This document shows, in pieces, positions 35,792-45,322 of a stretch of 59,539 nt of DNA; positions within the stretch are counted from its first letter, which is position 1; every line of letters begins with the position of its first letter. The translations under genes and the position numbers were made by a program. The notes beneath the pieces were generated by a model. That model saw only the letters and a program-made list of their open reading frames with translations, was not told where the DNA came from and searched no databases. The DNA comes from Massilia sp. Root335 (GTDB lineage: Bacteria; Pseudomonadota; Gammaproteobacteria; Burkholderiales; Burkholderiaceae_D): contig NZ_LMCY01000037.1 of assembly GCF_001425685.1 (NCBI RefSeq), positions 137,909-197,447 on the forward strand, written 5' to 3'.

Positions 35792-36955
35792 ATGGGTTCA
35801 TTAGCTACTCCTTTCGCGCAAGTCCCGATGGATCGTCCGGGACTGATGAACGAGGTTATCCACGCGATCTACCAGTCCGTCCTGGAAGCCGAGCCATGGC
35901 GAGCGAGCATGGCATTGATTGCCGAGTACATCGGCTGCACCAGCGCGACCATCGTCGTCCGGCCGAGCAACGGGATCGACCTGGGTTACCTGGTGACCCA
36001 TCCTGAGAACGGCAAAGAGTTCGAGGCCGCGTACAAGACGACGTGGTACAAGTCGGATCCGTTCGTGAGCCTGCCGCCTGAGCGCGTCGTCCTGATCGCG
36101 GACGTCATGTCGAACCGGGAGTGGCAGGACAGTGCGTATTTCAGGGAATTCCTGCAAGACGCCATGCCGGCGGACGCACATCACGGCATGGGCGTCGATA
36201 TCGTTACCAGCGCCGGCGCGATTTGCCGGTTGCGCCTGTTCCGTTATCCGGAGTTGCCGCCGTTCGACGTCGAACACAAGGCCCGACTGGCCAACCTCGT
36301 CCCGCACATCAAGCAGGCGCTGACGCTCGCCGCGCAGGCGACGCGCAACGAGGCGGAGCGCGAGATTTACGAGGAGGGGCTGGACGGGCTGAACATCGGC
36401 GTCGTGGTGCTCGACGAGCGCGGCCAGCTTCTGAGGGCAAATCCGGTCGCTTGCCGCCTGTTGACGGCCGGCGATGGACTGCGCCGGTCCGGGCGCGAAG
36501 TGGAGGCGTGCACGCCGTCCGAAACGCGCGAGTTGCGGCGCCTCCTCAGCGACGCGACGGCTGATTCGGGCGGCGTGGCGGCCATGTCGCTGAGCCGGCC
36601 GTCGGGGCGCCGCAAGCTGGCGGCCGTCGTGCGCAGGATTCCGATGGTCGAGGAATCCGAAGGCAAGGCCCGGCCGGCGTGCGCCATCTTTCTGCGCGAC
36701 CCGGATGCGCCTGCCCGGCCGGCCCAGGACATGGCCCGCCAGTTGTTCGACTTCACGCCGGCCGAGGCCAATTTCGCCGTCGAACTGGTGAATGGCCTGA
36801 GCCTGGACGAGGCGGCGATCAAGCTCGGCATCCGCCGCAACACGGCACGCGCGCATCTTCGCTCGATTTTCATGAAGGCCGACGTCACCCGGCAGAGTGA
36901 ACTCGTCAGGGTGTTGCTGAGCGCCGTGCTGGGCCTGGACGTACAGCGCAACTGA
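35792..36955 (+). CDS. LuxR-family transcriptional regulator
   Basis: The ATG at 35792 is favoured over 35786 because TGGAGGG ends 8 nt upstream; it gives 387 residues. The N-terminal two thirds carry a helical/PAS-like sensor region (around 195-300 with LDGLNIGVVVLDERGQLLRANP, a PAS-type strand). The LuxR HTH is at about 318-378 (FDFTPAEANFAVELVNGLSL then RRNTARAHLRSIFMKADV). There is no receiver domain and no acyl-homoserine-lactone domain. Regulators of this type are frequently embedded in TonB/CAZyme loci. It is a candidate for binding the locus operator, but nothing in the sequence proves that. Confidence 0.87.
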   Translation: MGSLATPFAQVPMDRPGLMNEVIHAIYQSVLEAEPWRASMALIAEYIGCTSATIVVRPSNGIDLGYLVTHPENGKEFEAAYKTTWYKSDPFVSLPPERVVLIADVMSNREWQDSAYFREFLQDAMPADAHHGMGVDIVTSAGAICRLRLFRYPELPPFDVEHKARLANLVPHIKQALTLAAQATRNEAEREIYEEGLDGLNIGVVVLDERGQLLRANPVACRLLTAGDGLRRSGREVEACTPSETRELRRLLSDATADSGGVAAMSLSRPSGRRKLAAVVRRIPMVEESEGKARPACAIFLRDPDAPARPAQDMARQLFDFTPAEANFAVELVNGLSLDEAAIKLGIRRNTARAHLRSIFMKADVTRQSELVRVLLSAVLGLDVQRN

Positions 36956-36975
36956 ACGACAACAAGGAAAACACT

Positions 36976-38658
36976 ATGCAGAAACCATTTGCATGCGCGG
37001 CCGCGCTGGCGGCCGTGTGCCTGCACGCGTACGCCGCGCAGCTACCGGCCATCGAAAAACGCGGCAACGCGACCCAGTTGGTCGTCGATGGCAAACCCTT
37101 CCTCGTGCTGGGCGGCGAGCTCCATAACTCGAGCGCGTCGTCGGTCGAGTACATGGCGCCGATCTGGCCGCGCCTGAAACAGATGAACCTGAACACGGTG
37201 CTGAGCACGGTGAGCTGGGACATGGTCGAACCGGAGGAGGGCAAGTATGACTTCTCGAACGTCGACCGCCAGCTGGACGCCGCGCGCGCCCAGGGCCTGC
37301 GTCTGGGGATCGTCTGGTTCGGCGCCTACAAGAATGCGCGCTCGACGTACGCGCCAGGCTGGGTGCGGCGCGACACCGCCCGTTTCCCGCGCGCCGCCAC
37401 GAGCGGCGCCAAGCCCGAATTCATGAGCTACCCGGGCGCGATGCCCCTGCCGGTGCTGTCGCCGTTCTCGACGCAGCTGCAGGCGGCGGAGCGGCGCGCG
37501 TTCGCCGCGTTCCTGGCGCACCTGAAGGCCGCCGATCCGGATCACACCGTCATCATGCTGCAGGTCGATAACGAAGTGGGGCTGCTCGGTGACAGCCGCG
37601 ATCGTTCGAAGGTCGCGCAGGCCGCGTGGGATGCGCAGGTGCCCGCGCAGTTGATGGCTTACCTCGAGCGCCACCGCGCTTCCCTTCGCCCCGAGCTGCT
37701 GGACGTGTGGGGACGCCAGAAGTTCCGTCGCGCCGGGACCTGGGAACAGGTGTTCGGCAGGGATGCGCTGGCCGAGGAAATCTTCATGGCCTGGGCCTAC
37801 GGCACCTATGTCGAAACTGTTGCGCAGGCCGCGAACAAGACCCTGCCGCTTCCGATGTACGTGAATGCCTGGCTCGGACCCCAGCCGGGCCAGCCGCAGC
37901 CGGGCGACTATCCCAGCGGCGGTCCGGCGGCACGCATGATGGACGTGTGGAAGGCGGCGGCGCCGTCGATCGCCCTGCTCGCGCCGGACATCTACGTCGA
38001 CGACGTCAAGGGCACGCTGGCCGATTTCAATCGCGCCGACAACCCCGTTTTCGTTCCGGAGTCGCGCTTCAAGACCGTGAACCTGTTCCGCGCCATCGGC
38101 GAATACAACGCGCTGGGCTGGTCCGTCTTCGGCATCGAGGATCTGGCGTCGACCAAGCAGCTGCCGCAGGCCTATGATGTCCTCGGCTCGATGGCCGATG
38201 TGATCCTGCGCGCGCGGGAACGCGGTACGTTGCATACCGTCCTCCTCGAACGCGACGATCCGGTGCCCGCGACGCTTGCCGGCTATTCGATGACGATCCG
38301 CGGCATGATGGGCCAGCTCAAGAAGATGATGTTCGACGCGGGTGTCGCAGGGCCCGGGGGCGGCGCGGGCGCGAGCGACAAGCCGGCTGCGCCGAAGAAG
38401 GATCCGACGTCGTTCGGTTTCGTCATTGCGGGCGGACCGGGCGAATTCTACCTGGTCGGCCAGGATTTCATGGTGGACTTCGCGCGCAACGGCAAGCTCG
38501 CCGAGGTCGACTTCGTGGAAGAGGGGCGATTCAAGGATGGCCGGTGGATTCCGGGACGCCGTCTCAACGGCGACGAACTCGTGACGCTGCTCCCCGCTTC
38601 GGGCATCGGCGTCGTCCGCGTGAAACTGCTGGAGCCTGGCTCGTCTAGTCCGCATTAA
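36976..38658 (+). CDS. GH35/DUF5597 beta-galactosidase-like enzyme, second copy
   Basis: The 560-residue protein has a signal peptide (1-20) and opens with LVVDGKPFLVLGGELHNSSA. The acid/base is E200 in LQVDNEVG (same index as in the paralog at 30138-31802), and the nucleophile is E362 in FVPESRF. The C-terminal DUF5597 part contains an inserted Gly/Ala/Lys-rich loop (around 455-475). It is co-directional with GH3 and luxR 20 bp upstream. The catalytic context QVDNE differs from QPENE in the first copy, and sequence identity outside the barrel is low, so the two probably act on different galactosides. Confidence 0.88.
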   Translation: MQKPFACAAALAAVCLHAYAAQLPAIEKRGNATQLVVDGKPFLVLGGELHNSSASSVEYMAPIWPRLKQMNLNTVLSTVSWDMVEPEEGKYDFSNVDRQLDAARAQGLRLGIVWFGAYKNARSTYAPGWVRRDTARFPRAATSGAKPEFMSYPGAMPLPVLSPFSTQLQAAERRAFAAFLAHLKAADPDHTVIMLQVDNEVGLLGDSRDRSKVAQAAWDAQVPAQLMAYLERHRASLRPELLDVWGRQKFRRAGTWEQVFGRDALAEEIFMAWAYGTYVETVAQAANKTLPLPMYVNAWLGPQPGQPQPGDYPSGGPAARMMDVWKAAAPSIALLAPDIYVDDVKGTLADFNRADNPVFVPESRFKTVNLFRAIGEYNALGWSVFGIEDLASTKQLPQAYDVLGSMADVILRARERGTLHTVLLERDDPVPATLAGYSMTIRGMMGQLKKMMFDAGVAGPGGGAGASDKPAAPKKDPTSFGFVIAGGPGEFYLVGQDFMVDFARNGKLAEVDFVEEGRFKDGRWIPGRRLNGDELVTLLPASGIGVVRVKLLEPGSSSPH

Positions 38659-38716
38659 CGATGTCAACGTCAACCCGGTCTTCATAATGCTTGAAACAGG
38701 GTTGACGAGGACATCC

Positions 38717-39646
38717 ATGAACATCCATTTGCAAGATCCCCTTGCATGCTTTCCGAGCGGCGTCGTGCTGCTGACTGCCGGGCACGGCGATGACCGGATC
38801 TGCGCGCCGGCACGGACCTTCGGCGTCCTGTCGCCGGAAGGCGCGCTGGTGATGTGGTCCATCAGCCGGCACGTCCCTTGTGCGACGGAGCTTGAACAGG
38901 CGACGGACTGGGCCGCTCACGTGCTGGGGTATAACCAGGCGGCGCTGGCGTCGCGCGCCGGGGCCACGGCCGACGACGTCCGCGTATGCGCGGGCGCCGA
39001 CGGCATTCCCATGCTGGCAGGCAGCGCGGCCACCCTGTCTTGCAGGCGCGTCACGTCGTTCACGTGCGCGGACAGCCTGATCGTCGTCGGGCATGTGACC
39101 GGCTTCGCGCGCAGCGACATACCGCCATTGATCAGGCACGACGGCACCGAGGCCGTGGGCATCGACATCAATGGGAGGCCCGTGGACGGCGCAGGACCCA
39201 CGACGGCCACCTCGCTCGGTTACCTGTTGGGGACGGCATTCTTTTACCTCTACGGCAAAATGCGCGACGTCGGCGGCCGGCTCGGTTACGACAACATCGA
39301 GATGTTCGTGCTGACGGCGCTCGGCGAACGGGGCGGGCGCACGCGTGTCGAGATCGAGACCCTGCTGGCCTACAGCGCGCATCCCACCAGCCTCGAAGCG
39401 ATGGACGACCTGGAGGCGCGAGGCCTGATCGTGTCGCGCGAGCCTGTCAACGGCATCGTCTCGGACACGACGTTCGATCTTACCGAAGCCGGCCGGGATG
39501 TCGTTGAACAGTTCAGCCGTGCAGGCTTGCAGGTGCAAACAGGCATGGAGAACCTGCTGGGAGCGCCGGAGACGGTAGCCCTGCGCGCGCTGCTCTACCG
39601 GTTCGCCGAAAAGATCGACACCGGCTCACCGGCTGCGTGGCTCTAG
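38717..39646 (+). CDS. Flavin reductase-like protein with C-terminal MarR-like winged helix
   Basis: The ATG at 38717 follows GACGAGGAC and gives 309 residues. The N-terminal domain (about 1-165) resembles flavin-reductase/FMN-binding split barrels (DPLACFPSGVVLLTAG, TFGVLSPEGALVMWSIS). The C-terminal domain (about 180-309) resembles a MarR-type winged helix (MEAMDDLEARGLIVSREPV-like hairpin). The same two-domain order is known in C1 reductases of two-component hydroxylases, where the winged helix binds the aromatic ligand. No oxygenase component is next to it. It is 58 bp downstream of GH35, probably the last gene of that operon. Confidence 0.65.
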   Translation: MNIHLQDPLACFPSGVVLLTAGHGDDRICAPARTFGVLSPEGALVMWSISRHVPCATELEQATDWAAHVLGYNQAALASRAGATADDVRVCAGADGIPMLAGSAATLSCRRVTSFTCADSLIVVGHVTGFARSDIPPLIRHDGTEAVGIDINGRPVDGAGPTTATSLGYLLGTAFFYLYGKMRDVGGRLGYDNIEMFVLTALGERGGRTRVEIETLLAYSAHPTSLEAMDDLEARGLIVSREPVNGIVSDTTFDLTEAGRDVVEQFSRAGLQVQTGMENLLGAPETVALRALLYRFAEKIDTGSPAAWL

Positions 39647-39832
39647 GTTCCACGTGTGGGGATCGATAAAACAGGGCGCCGAGGACAGGCGGTACCCCTG
39701 GGCCTCGTCGACGTTCGCGGCATTACGGCCGACGTCCAGGAGCGCAGCGGGCGTTGGTGCCGCCGATGTCGGCCAACAGGCGCCGGCAGTCGTGGTGCGG
39801 CGCGCATGGCGGGGACGGAGTTTGTGTTCCGA

Positions 39833-42175
39833 TCATTGTTGGATGAACGTCGTCGTCAAGGTTGCCCTGGAGTCTGTCCCGACCCACACGTCGAACGTGC
39901 TGGCCTCGTTGACCCAGTCGTGCGCGGATGCGCTCCAGTATCGAAGCTCGTCGGGACCGAGTGTGAAACGGACCGTCTTTTTCTCGGCAGGGCGCAGGGT
40001 GACGCGTTCGAATCCCTTGAGCTCGCGTACGGGACGCGAGGCGCTGCCGTACCGTTGATGGAGGTAGAGCTGGACGACCTGGTCGGCAGTCACCGGACCT
40101 GTGTTCTCGACGACGGCCGTCGCCTCAATCGATTCCCCGGCGTGGATCCTTGTTTTGCTCAGGTGCAGCTCGCCGACCTTGAATGTCGAATAGCTCAGCC
40201 CATACCCGAACGGGAATAATGGACTGCCCGGTTCGTTCCAGTAGCGCCGGTCCTGTTCGGACGGATCCTGCGTCAGGTTGTGTCCGTAGTAGAGCGGAAC
40301 CTGTCCCACGTTGCGTGGCCAGGTGAACGGCAGCTTTCCGCCCGGACTCGCCGCGCCGAACAGCAGGTTCGCTGCCGCGGTGCCGCCCTGTGCGCCGGGG
40401 TACCACAGTTCCAGGATCGCGGGCACGTGCGCATGGGCCCAGCCGATGTCGAGCGGCCGGCCGTTCACCAGCAGGAGCACCACTGGCTTGCCCAACGCGA
40501 CCACACGTTCCATGAGCCGTTGCTGGTCGCCGGGCAGCGCGAGCGTCGAGCGGGAAGCGGATTCGCCGATCATGTCCTGTTTTTCGCCGAGCGCGAGGAC
40601 GACGAGATCCGCTTTGCCCGCCATCGCCAGCGCTTTCTCGAATTCTTCGCCGGCATGGGCGGCATCCCAGACGGGCGGCGTCTTCTCCTTGAAAATCGAT
40701 TCGAATGGCGACGGCGTCGTCCTGCGAATCTGGACGCCGGGCGCGACGTCGAGTGTCTGGCCGGCGCCGAGCCTGGTGCGCAGCCCCTGCGCGATGGTGA
40801 CGGTGTCGTCCAGATCGTGGGCGAATACCCATGGGCCCAGCGTATCCTGGCGCGAGTCCGCCAACGGACCGATGAGCGCGATGCGCTTGTAGGCCGCAGG
40901 GTCGAGCGGCAGCAGGTTGCCTTCGTTGCGCAGCAGCACCGCCGACCGCTCCGCCGCGAGACGCGCTTCGGCCTGGTATTCCGGCGCGCGTTGTACCGCC
41001 GCGCGCGCCTTCGCTTCGTCGACGTAGGGGTGCTCAAAAAGACCCAGCTGGAACTTCGTGGCGAGGATGGGGCGCACTGCGGCGTCCACTTCCGCCGCAT
41101 CGATGGCGTGCTGGTCGAAGGCTTCGCGCAGGGTGGCATAGGCGTTGGAATAGCTGGCCATTTCCATGTTGACGCCGGACTTGAACGCGCGGAGCGCGGC
41201 ATCGCGCCTGTCGCTCGCATACCCGTGCGGCACAAGGTCGTTCACGGCGTTGTTGTCGCTGACGACGAACCCTTTGAAACCCCATTGGCCGCGCAGGACG
41301 TCGCGCAGCAGCCAGCGGTTGCCGGTGGCCGGGACGTCGTTCAGGTCCATGTACGCGCTCATGATGGTGCCCGCGCCGGCCCGGATCGCCGCCCGGAACG
41401 GCGGCAGGTAGACGTTTTGCAGCTGGGCGTCCGACAGGTTGGCCGCGTCGTGATCACGGCCGCCTTCGCTCGCGCCATAGCCGGCGAAGTGCTTGACGGT
41501 CGCCAGCAGCCGGCCCGGCGTGCCCAGGCTGGGTCCCTGGATACCGCGAACCTGCGCGGTCGCCATCGCGGCATTGAGGTAAGGGTCTTCCCCGGCACCT
41601 TCCACGATGCGGCCCCAGCGCGGGTCTCGCGCGACGTCGACCATCGGTGCGAACGTCCAGCCGATACCGCCGGCACGGGCCTCGATCGCGCCGATCGCGC
41701 TGGCGCGTTCGACGAGGGCGGGATCCCAGGAGGCGGCCAGTGCGATGGGTACCGGGAAGATGGTCCGATAGCCGTGCACCACGTCGCTGCCGAACAGGAG
41801 CGGGATGCCGAAGCGCGATCCTTCGACGGCCAGGTGCTGCAGGCGGTTGATCTCCGCCGGGTCCGTCACGAACAGCACTGACCCGAGCTTACCTTCGCGC
41901 ACCATGCCGTCGAGCTTGGACGACTTCCGGAACTGGAACAGCTGGCTGAGCTGTCCCAGTTTTTCGTCGACCGTCATCTTGCGCAGGAGGGTGTCGGTGC
42001 GTGCCAGCGACTCGGCCGAAAAAATCGCGGGGGCGTCGGGCCCTGTGGCGGGCCGAACTACGGCTGCGCTTGCCGGGCCGGCGGCCAGCGCACCTGCGAT
42101 GGACCAACAGGCGACGTTGGCCAGCGACCTGCGCAGCGCATGGTTGCCATGGTGGTCGTTCAAGGAAGCGAACAT
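39833..42175 (-). CDS. GH3 beta-glucosidase (BglX-like), fourth of four
   Basis: The 780-residue protein opens with an N-terminus that includes a signal-peptide-like segment (about 18-37, WSIAGALAAGPASAA). Core motifs are LLRKMTVDEKLGQLSQLF, the GIPLLFGSDVVHGYRTIFPV block typical of BglX, GRIVEGAGEDPYLNA and TVKHFAGYGASEGGRD. The nucleophile is Asp307 in FVVSDNNAVND. The FN3-like C-terminus ends in a VGTDSRATLTTTFIQQ tail. BglX enzymes hydrolyse beta-1,2/1,3/1,4/1,6-glucooligosaccharides in the periplasm. It diverges from the kinase gene. Operator copy 4 is far upstream (about 320 bp) in the orientation seen at the other targets. Confidence 0.92.
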   Translation of the reverse strand: MFASLNDHHGNHALRRSLANVACWSIAGALAAGPASAAVVRPATGPDAPAIFSAESLARTDTLLRKMTVDEKLGQLSQLFQFRKSSKLDGMVREGKLGSVLFVTDPAEINRLQHLAVEGSRFGIPLLFGSDVVHGYRTIFPVPIALAASWDPALVERASAIGAIEARAGGIGWTFAPMVDVARDPRWGRIVEGAGEDPYLNAAMATAQVRGIQGPSLGTPGRLLATVKHFAGYGASEGGRDHDAANLSDAQLQNVYLPPFRAAIRAGAGTIMSAYMDLNDVPATGNRWLLRDVLRGQWGFKGFVVSDNNAVNDLVPHGYASDRRDAALRAFKSGVNMEMASYSNAYATLREAFDQHAIDAAEVDAAVRPILATKFQLGLFEHPYVDEAKARAAVQRAPEYQAEARLAAERSAVLLRNEGNLLPLDPAAYKRIALIGPLADSRQDTLGPWVFAHDLDDTVTIAQGLRTRLGAGQTLDVAPGVQIRRTTPSPFESIFKEKTPPVWDAAHAGEEFEKALAMAGKADLVVLALGEKQDMIGESASRSTLALPGDQQRLMERVVALGKPVVLLLVNGRPLDIGWAHAHVPAILELWYPGAQGGTAAANLLFGAASPGGKLPFTWPRNVGQVPLYYGHNLTQDPSEQDRRYWNEPGSPLFPFGYGLSYSTFKVGELHLSKTRIHAGESIEATAVVENTGPVTADQVVQLYLHQRYGSASRPVRELKGFERVTLRPAEKKTVRFTLGPDELRYWSASAHDWVNEASTFDVWVGTDSRATLTTTFIQQ

Positions 42176-42545
42176 GATTCAGGCCTTATGTGGATTGGAA
42201 CGGCGATGGCCATGCCGATGCGGAAACCCGAACCGCTCATGCCGATGAACTGCTCGGCCGGGATGTTCGATGCGATCGGCAAGGACGTATTCGTGCGGGG
42301 CCGACGAGCCCGCGGCGGATTTCTTGCGCCGATACGCCCACAGGCCGTAGTCGGCGGCGACGCTGAAGCGGATGCGGAAGACGAGCGAATCCAGGGAGGA
42401 GAACAGAGTCATGTGAATGCAAAGGCAGTAGGGCGACGAGCGGGCGGATGACGAGAGCCGCATGGGCATGTTGCCTGGTTTTCCGCGCGAGCTCATCGTC
42501 CGTTCAGACGTTACGGCCGCCCGCGTTACGCGCCACACTGCCGTC
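42176..42545. other. Divergent intergenic region between GH3 and histidine kinase
   Basis: About 370 bp holding operator copy 4 at 42497-42510. A minus-strand frame from 42413 to 42179 (77 codons, starting MTLFSSLDSLVFRIRFSVAA) ends three bases before the GH3 start and could be a coupled leader ORF, but it has no recognised homology and its C-terminus is His/Arg-rich. I do not call it a gene. Confidence 0.4.
42497..42510. promoter_or_regulatory. Locus operator, copy 4 (CGTCCG-TT-CAGACG)
   Basis: Preceded by CAT, so on the minus strand it reads CGTCTGAACGGACGATG, identical to copy 2. It lies 36 bp before the kinase start at 42546 and 322 bp before the GH3 start at 42175. The orientation matches the GH3 gene. 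Confidence 0.65.
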
Positions 42546-43625
42546 ATGTACTCCGATGATCCGGTTCAGACTGTCCGCATGTGGCGCATCTATGTTTGCG
42601 CCTGGGTTGCATTCCTGCTGCTCATGGGGATCGCCCTGCAGGTCGACGACCTGCGCCAGGGAAGATTCGATACGCGGGTCGTAGCCGCAATACTGAAGAG
42701 CACGCCGCACGCCGTTTTCCTTGCCTTGTTGTGGCCATTGAGCGGTTGCCTGGAGCATCGGCGTCCGCCGGCGTGGGCCGTCGTCCTGATTCACGCCTGC
42801 GGTGCGCTGCTGTACGGCGTCATGTGCTACTCGTTGTTGTGGTTCCTGATCGGCGTGCGGCAGCCGCTGGCATGGTATTTCTGGCCGCTCCTCTATGCGC
42901 TGATGACCTACTGTGTCGTCGCCGCCATTTTCCACATCGTCCGCATGGATCACGCCAGGCGGCGCCAGGCCGAGGCGGCGCGGCTGGCGCACCACCTGCT
43001 GGTCACGTCGGAAATGAGCGCGCTGCGCAACAAGCTGAATCCGCATTTCCTGTTCAACACGCTGCACTCGATCATCGCGCTGATGCGCCACAGTCCGGCG
43101 GCAGCCGAAGCGGCGCTGTTTCAATGCTCGGACATGCTGCGTTACGTGCTCCGGACCGAAAAGAATGGGGTCGACCTGGTGACACTGGACGACGAATTGC
43201 AGTTCGTGCGCGATTACCTCGACCTCGAAAGCCTGCGTCTCGGCCCCCGGCTGCAGGTCGACTGGGAACTGGACGAGAAGGCCGGACATTGCCCGTTGCC
43301 GGCGCTGTCGTTGCAGCCGCTCGTCGAAAACAGTATCAAGCATGCGATCAATCCATATCGCCGGCCGGGCCGGATCCTGATCCGCACGAGCCTCGACGAA
43401 CGGGCCGGGACGCTGACGCTGACGGTGGGCGACAACGGCCCGGGCGCAGACCCCGATGCATTCAAGGCGTCGCGCGGACTGGGAATTCGCACACTGGTAC
43501 GCCGGCTGGAACTCCAGCATGGCGTGCGCGGTACCTTGAGCGTCCGGACGGCGCCCGGCGCGGGATTTGTCGTCACGATGTCGATTCCGCTCGCGGAAGA
43601 GGAATTCAAACTGATCAAGGAATGA
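42546..43625 (+). CDS. LytS-type (His_kinase/HATPase) sensor histidine kinase, orphan
   Basis: The ATG at 42546 gives 359 residues; an earlier start at 42462 would place operator copy 4 inside the gene, so it is disfavoured. Four membrane helices (about 11-31, 48-68, 76-105, 108-133) carry almost no periplasmic loop. The phosphoacceptor is His167 in LNPHFLFNTLHS, and the ATPase shows LVENSIKHAI and DNGPGADPDAF. Kinases of this class normally pair with a LytTR response regulator, but none is next to it. The downstream GH43 gene begins 2 bp after its stop codon, indicating translational coupling and a direct link to the polysaccharide response. Confidence 0.9.
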   Translation: MYSDDPVQTVRMWRIYVCAWVAFLLLMGIALQVDDLRQGRFDTRVVAAILKSTPHAVFLALLWPLSGCLEHRRPPAWAVVLIHACGALLYGVMCYSLLWFLIGVRQPLAWYFWPLLYALMTYCVVAAIFHIVRMDHARRRQAEAARLAHHLLVTSEMSALRNKLNPHFLFNTLHSIIALMRHSPAAAEAALFQCSDMLRYVLRTEKNGVDLVTLDDELQFVRDYLDLESLRLGPRLQVDWELDEKAGHCPLPALSLQPLVENSIKHAINPYRRPGRILIRTSLDERAGTLTLTVGDNGPGADPDAFKASRGLGIRTLVRRLELQHGVRGTLSVRTAPGAGFVVTMSIPLAEEEFKLIKE

Positions 43626-43627
43626 GA

Positions 43628-45322
43628 ATGCATCAAGTCAGAAACGCATTGTTCGCCGTCGTCATCGGTGCTTCCGTGACGTTACCGGCCGTCGCACGCG
43701 ACCGGTTCGCCACATATGCGAACCCGGTGGACCTGCCTTATCGATACCAGTTCCGGTCCCTGCGGGAGGCGGCCGATCCGACCGTCGTCCGGTTCAAGGA
43801 CCGGTACTGGCTGTTCGCGTCGCATTCGAAAGGATATTGGTGGTCGCACGATCTGCAGAACTGGGAGTTCGTGGAGCCGACCGGCTATCCCGTGAACCGG
43901 TACGCGCCGACCGCCCTCGTCATGAACGGCAAGCTGTACATGACGTCGAGCGAGAACACGCCGGACGTGTGGACGACGGACGATCCATTGGCGGGCATCT
44001 GGACGAAAGCCGCCGACATCCGGCCCGGCTACAACGATCCGTGCCTGTTCCTCGACGACGACGGCCGGCTTTACATGTACGAGGGACTGAGCGGCACGGA
44101 TACGTTGCGGGTCTTCGAGCTCGATCCGGCCACATTCCAGCCCTTGCGCAGGGCTGACGTGCCGGCGTCGCGTGACAAGGCGAACCGCGGCTGGGAAGTC
44201 GTCGGCGACAACAACGAGATCGAGCGTGCCGAGAGCTTCGTGGAGGGCTCGTGGATGACGAAGCACAAGGGTATCTACTACCTCCAATATGCATCGCCCG
44301 GGACCGAATACAAGACGTATGCGGACGGCGTGCTGACCTCGACGAACCCGATGGGCCCTTTCAAGTACGCACCATACAGTCCGTTTTCGTTCAAGCCGAC
44401 GGGCTTCGTGGCAGGCGCCGGACACAGCAGCACCTTTCAGGGAGTCGACGGCCAGTGGTGGCACATGGGGACCATGACGATCTCGAAGCGCTTCAAGTTC
44501 GAGCGTCGTCTCGGCCTTTTTCCGGCCGCATTTTCGAACGACGGCGCGCTGATGGTCGACACTTACCTGGGTGACTATCCACGTTACCTCGACGGCAAGC
44601 GTGAGCTGACGGGCTGGATGCTGCTGTCGCGCCGCAAGGCCGTCACGGTCTCGTCGACGCTGGCTGGTTACCCGGCCGGGAACGCGGCGGACGAAGACAT
44701 CCGGACGTGGTGGTCCGCGCAGACGGGGGAGGCGACGGAATGGCTGAAGATGGACCTCGGCGCTATCAAGACGATCGAGGCGGTCCAGCTCAATTTCGCC
44801 GACCAGGACAGTGTGGGCAAGGGCATCAGCCGCGACGTGTATCGCTACGTCGTGGAAGGCTCGGATGACGACTCGAACTGGCGGACCTTCGTCGATCGGT
44901 CCACCGGCGGGCGCGACGCGCCGCACGACTACCGTGTTCTGGCCCGGCCCGAGCGTGCACGCTACGTCCGTGTGCGGAACATCCACATGCCGGACAACGG
45001 CAAGTTCTCCCTGTACGACCTGCGTGTGTTCGGACACGGATCGGGCCCGCGCCCCGGTGCGGTGACCGGGGTGACGGCCGCGCGCCGGCATGGCGATGCA
45101 CGGCGCGCGACGATTTCCTGGAAGCCTGCCGGCAACGCCGATTTTTACATCGTGCGGCTCGGCGTACGCCCCGAGCTCATGAACCAGAATTTCCAGGTCC
45201 ATGACGGCGTCCATTCGGCGGATGTAGGGAGCCTGAACGTCGGGCAGAAGTATTACGTGGCGGTGGATGCCGTCAACGAACAGGGCGTGACAAAAGGGCG
45301 TGCCCAGATCCTGGTTCGTTGA
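43628..45322 (+). CDS. GH43-type glycosidase with discoidin-like and FN3 domains
   Basis: AAGGA overlaps the end of the kinase gene and is spaced 6 nt from the ATG at 43628; the product has 564 residues. A signal peptide (1-24) precedes a five-bladed propeller with the GH43 triad: Asp50 (AADPTVV), Asp137 (YNDPCLF) and Glu206 (SFVEGSW). A discoidin/CBM32-like module spans about 330-470 (STLAGYPAGNAADEDIRTWW), and an FN3 domain ends the protein (about 475-564). GH43 enzymes release arabinose or xylose, but the exact activity is unclear. The kinase and GH43 form a two-gene unit convergent with the GH106 gene. Confidence 0.87.
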   Translation: MHQVRNALFAVVIGASVTLPAVARDRFATYANPVDLPYRYQFRSLREAADPTVVRFKDRYWLFASHSKGYWWSHDLQNWEFVEPTGYPVNRYAPTALVMNGKLYMTSSENTPDVWTTDDPLAGIWTKAADIRPGYNDPCLFLDDDGRLYMYEGLSGTDTLRVFELDPATFQPLRRADVPASRDKANRGWEVVGDNNEIERAESFVEGSWMTKHKGIYYLQYASPGTEYKTYADGVLTSTNPMGPFKYAPYSPFSFKPTGFVAGAGHSSTFQGVDGQWWHMGTMTISKRFKFERRLGLFPAAFSNDGALMVDTYLGDYPRYLDGKRELTGWMLLSRRKAVTVSSTLAGYPAGNAADEDIRTWWSAQTGEATEWLKMDLGAIKTIEAVQLNFADQDSVGKGISRDVYRYVVEGSDDDSNWRTFVDRSTGGRDAPHDYRVLARPERARYVRVRNIHMPDNGKFSLYDLRVFGHGSGPRPGAVTGVTAARRHGDARRATISWKPAGNADFYIVRLGVRPELMNQNFQVHDGVHSADVGSLNVGQKYYVAVDAVNEQGVTKGRAQILVR

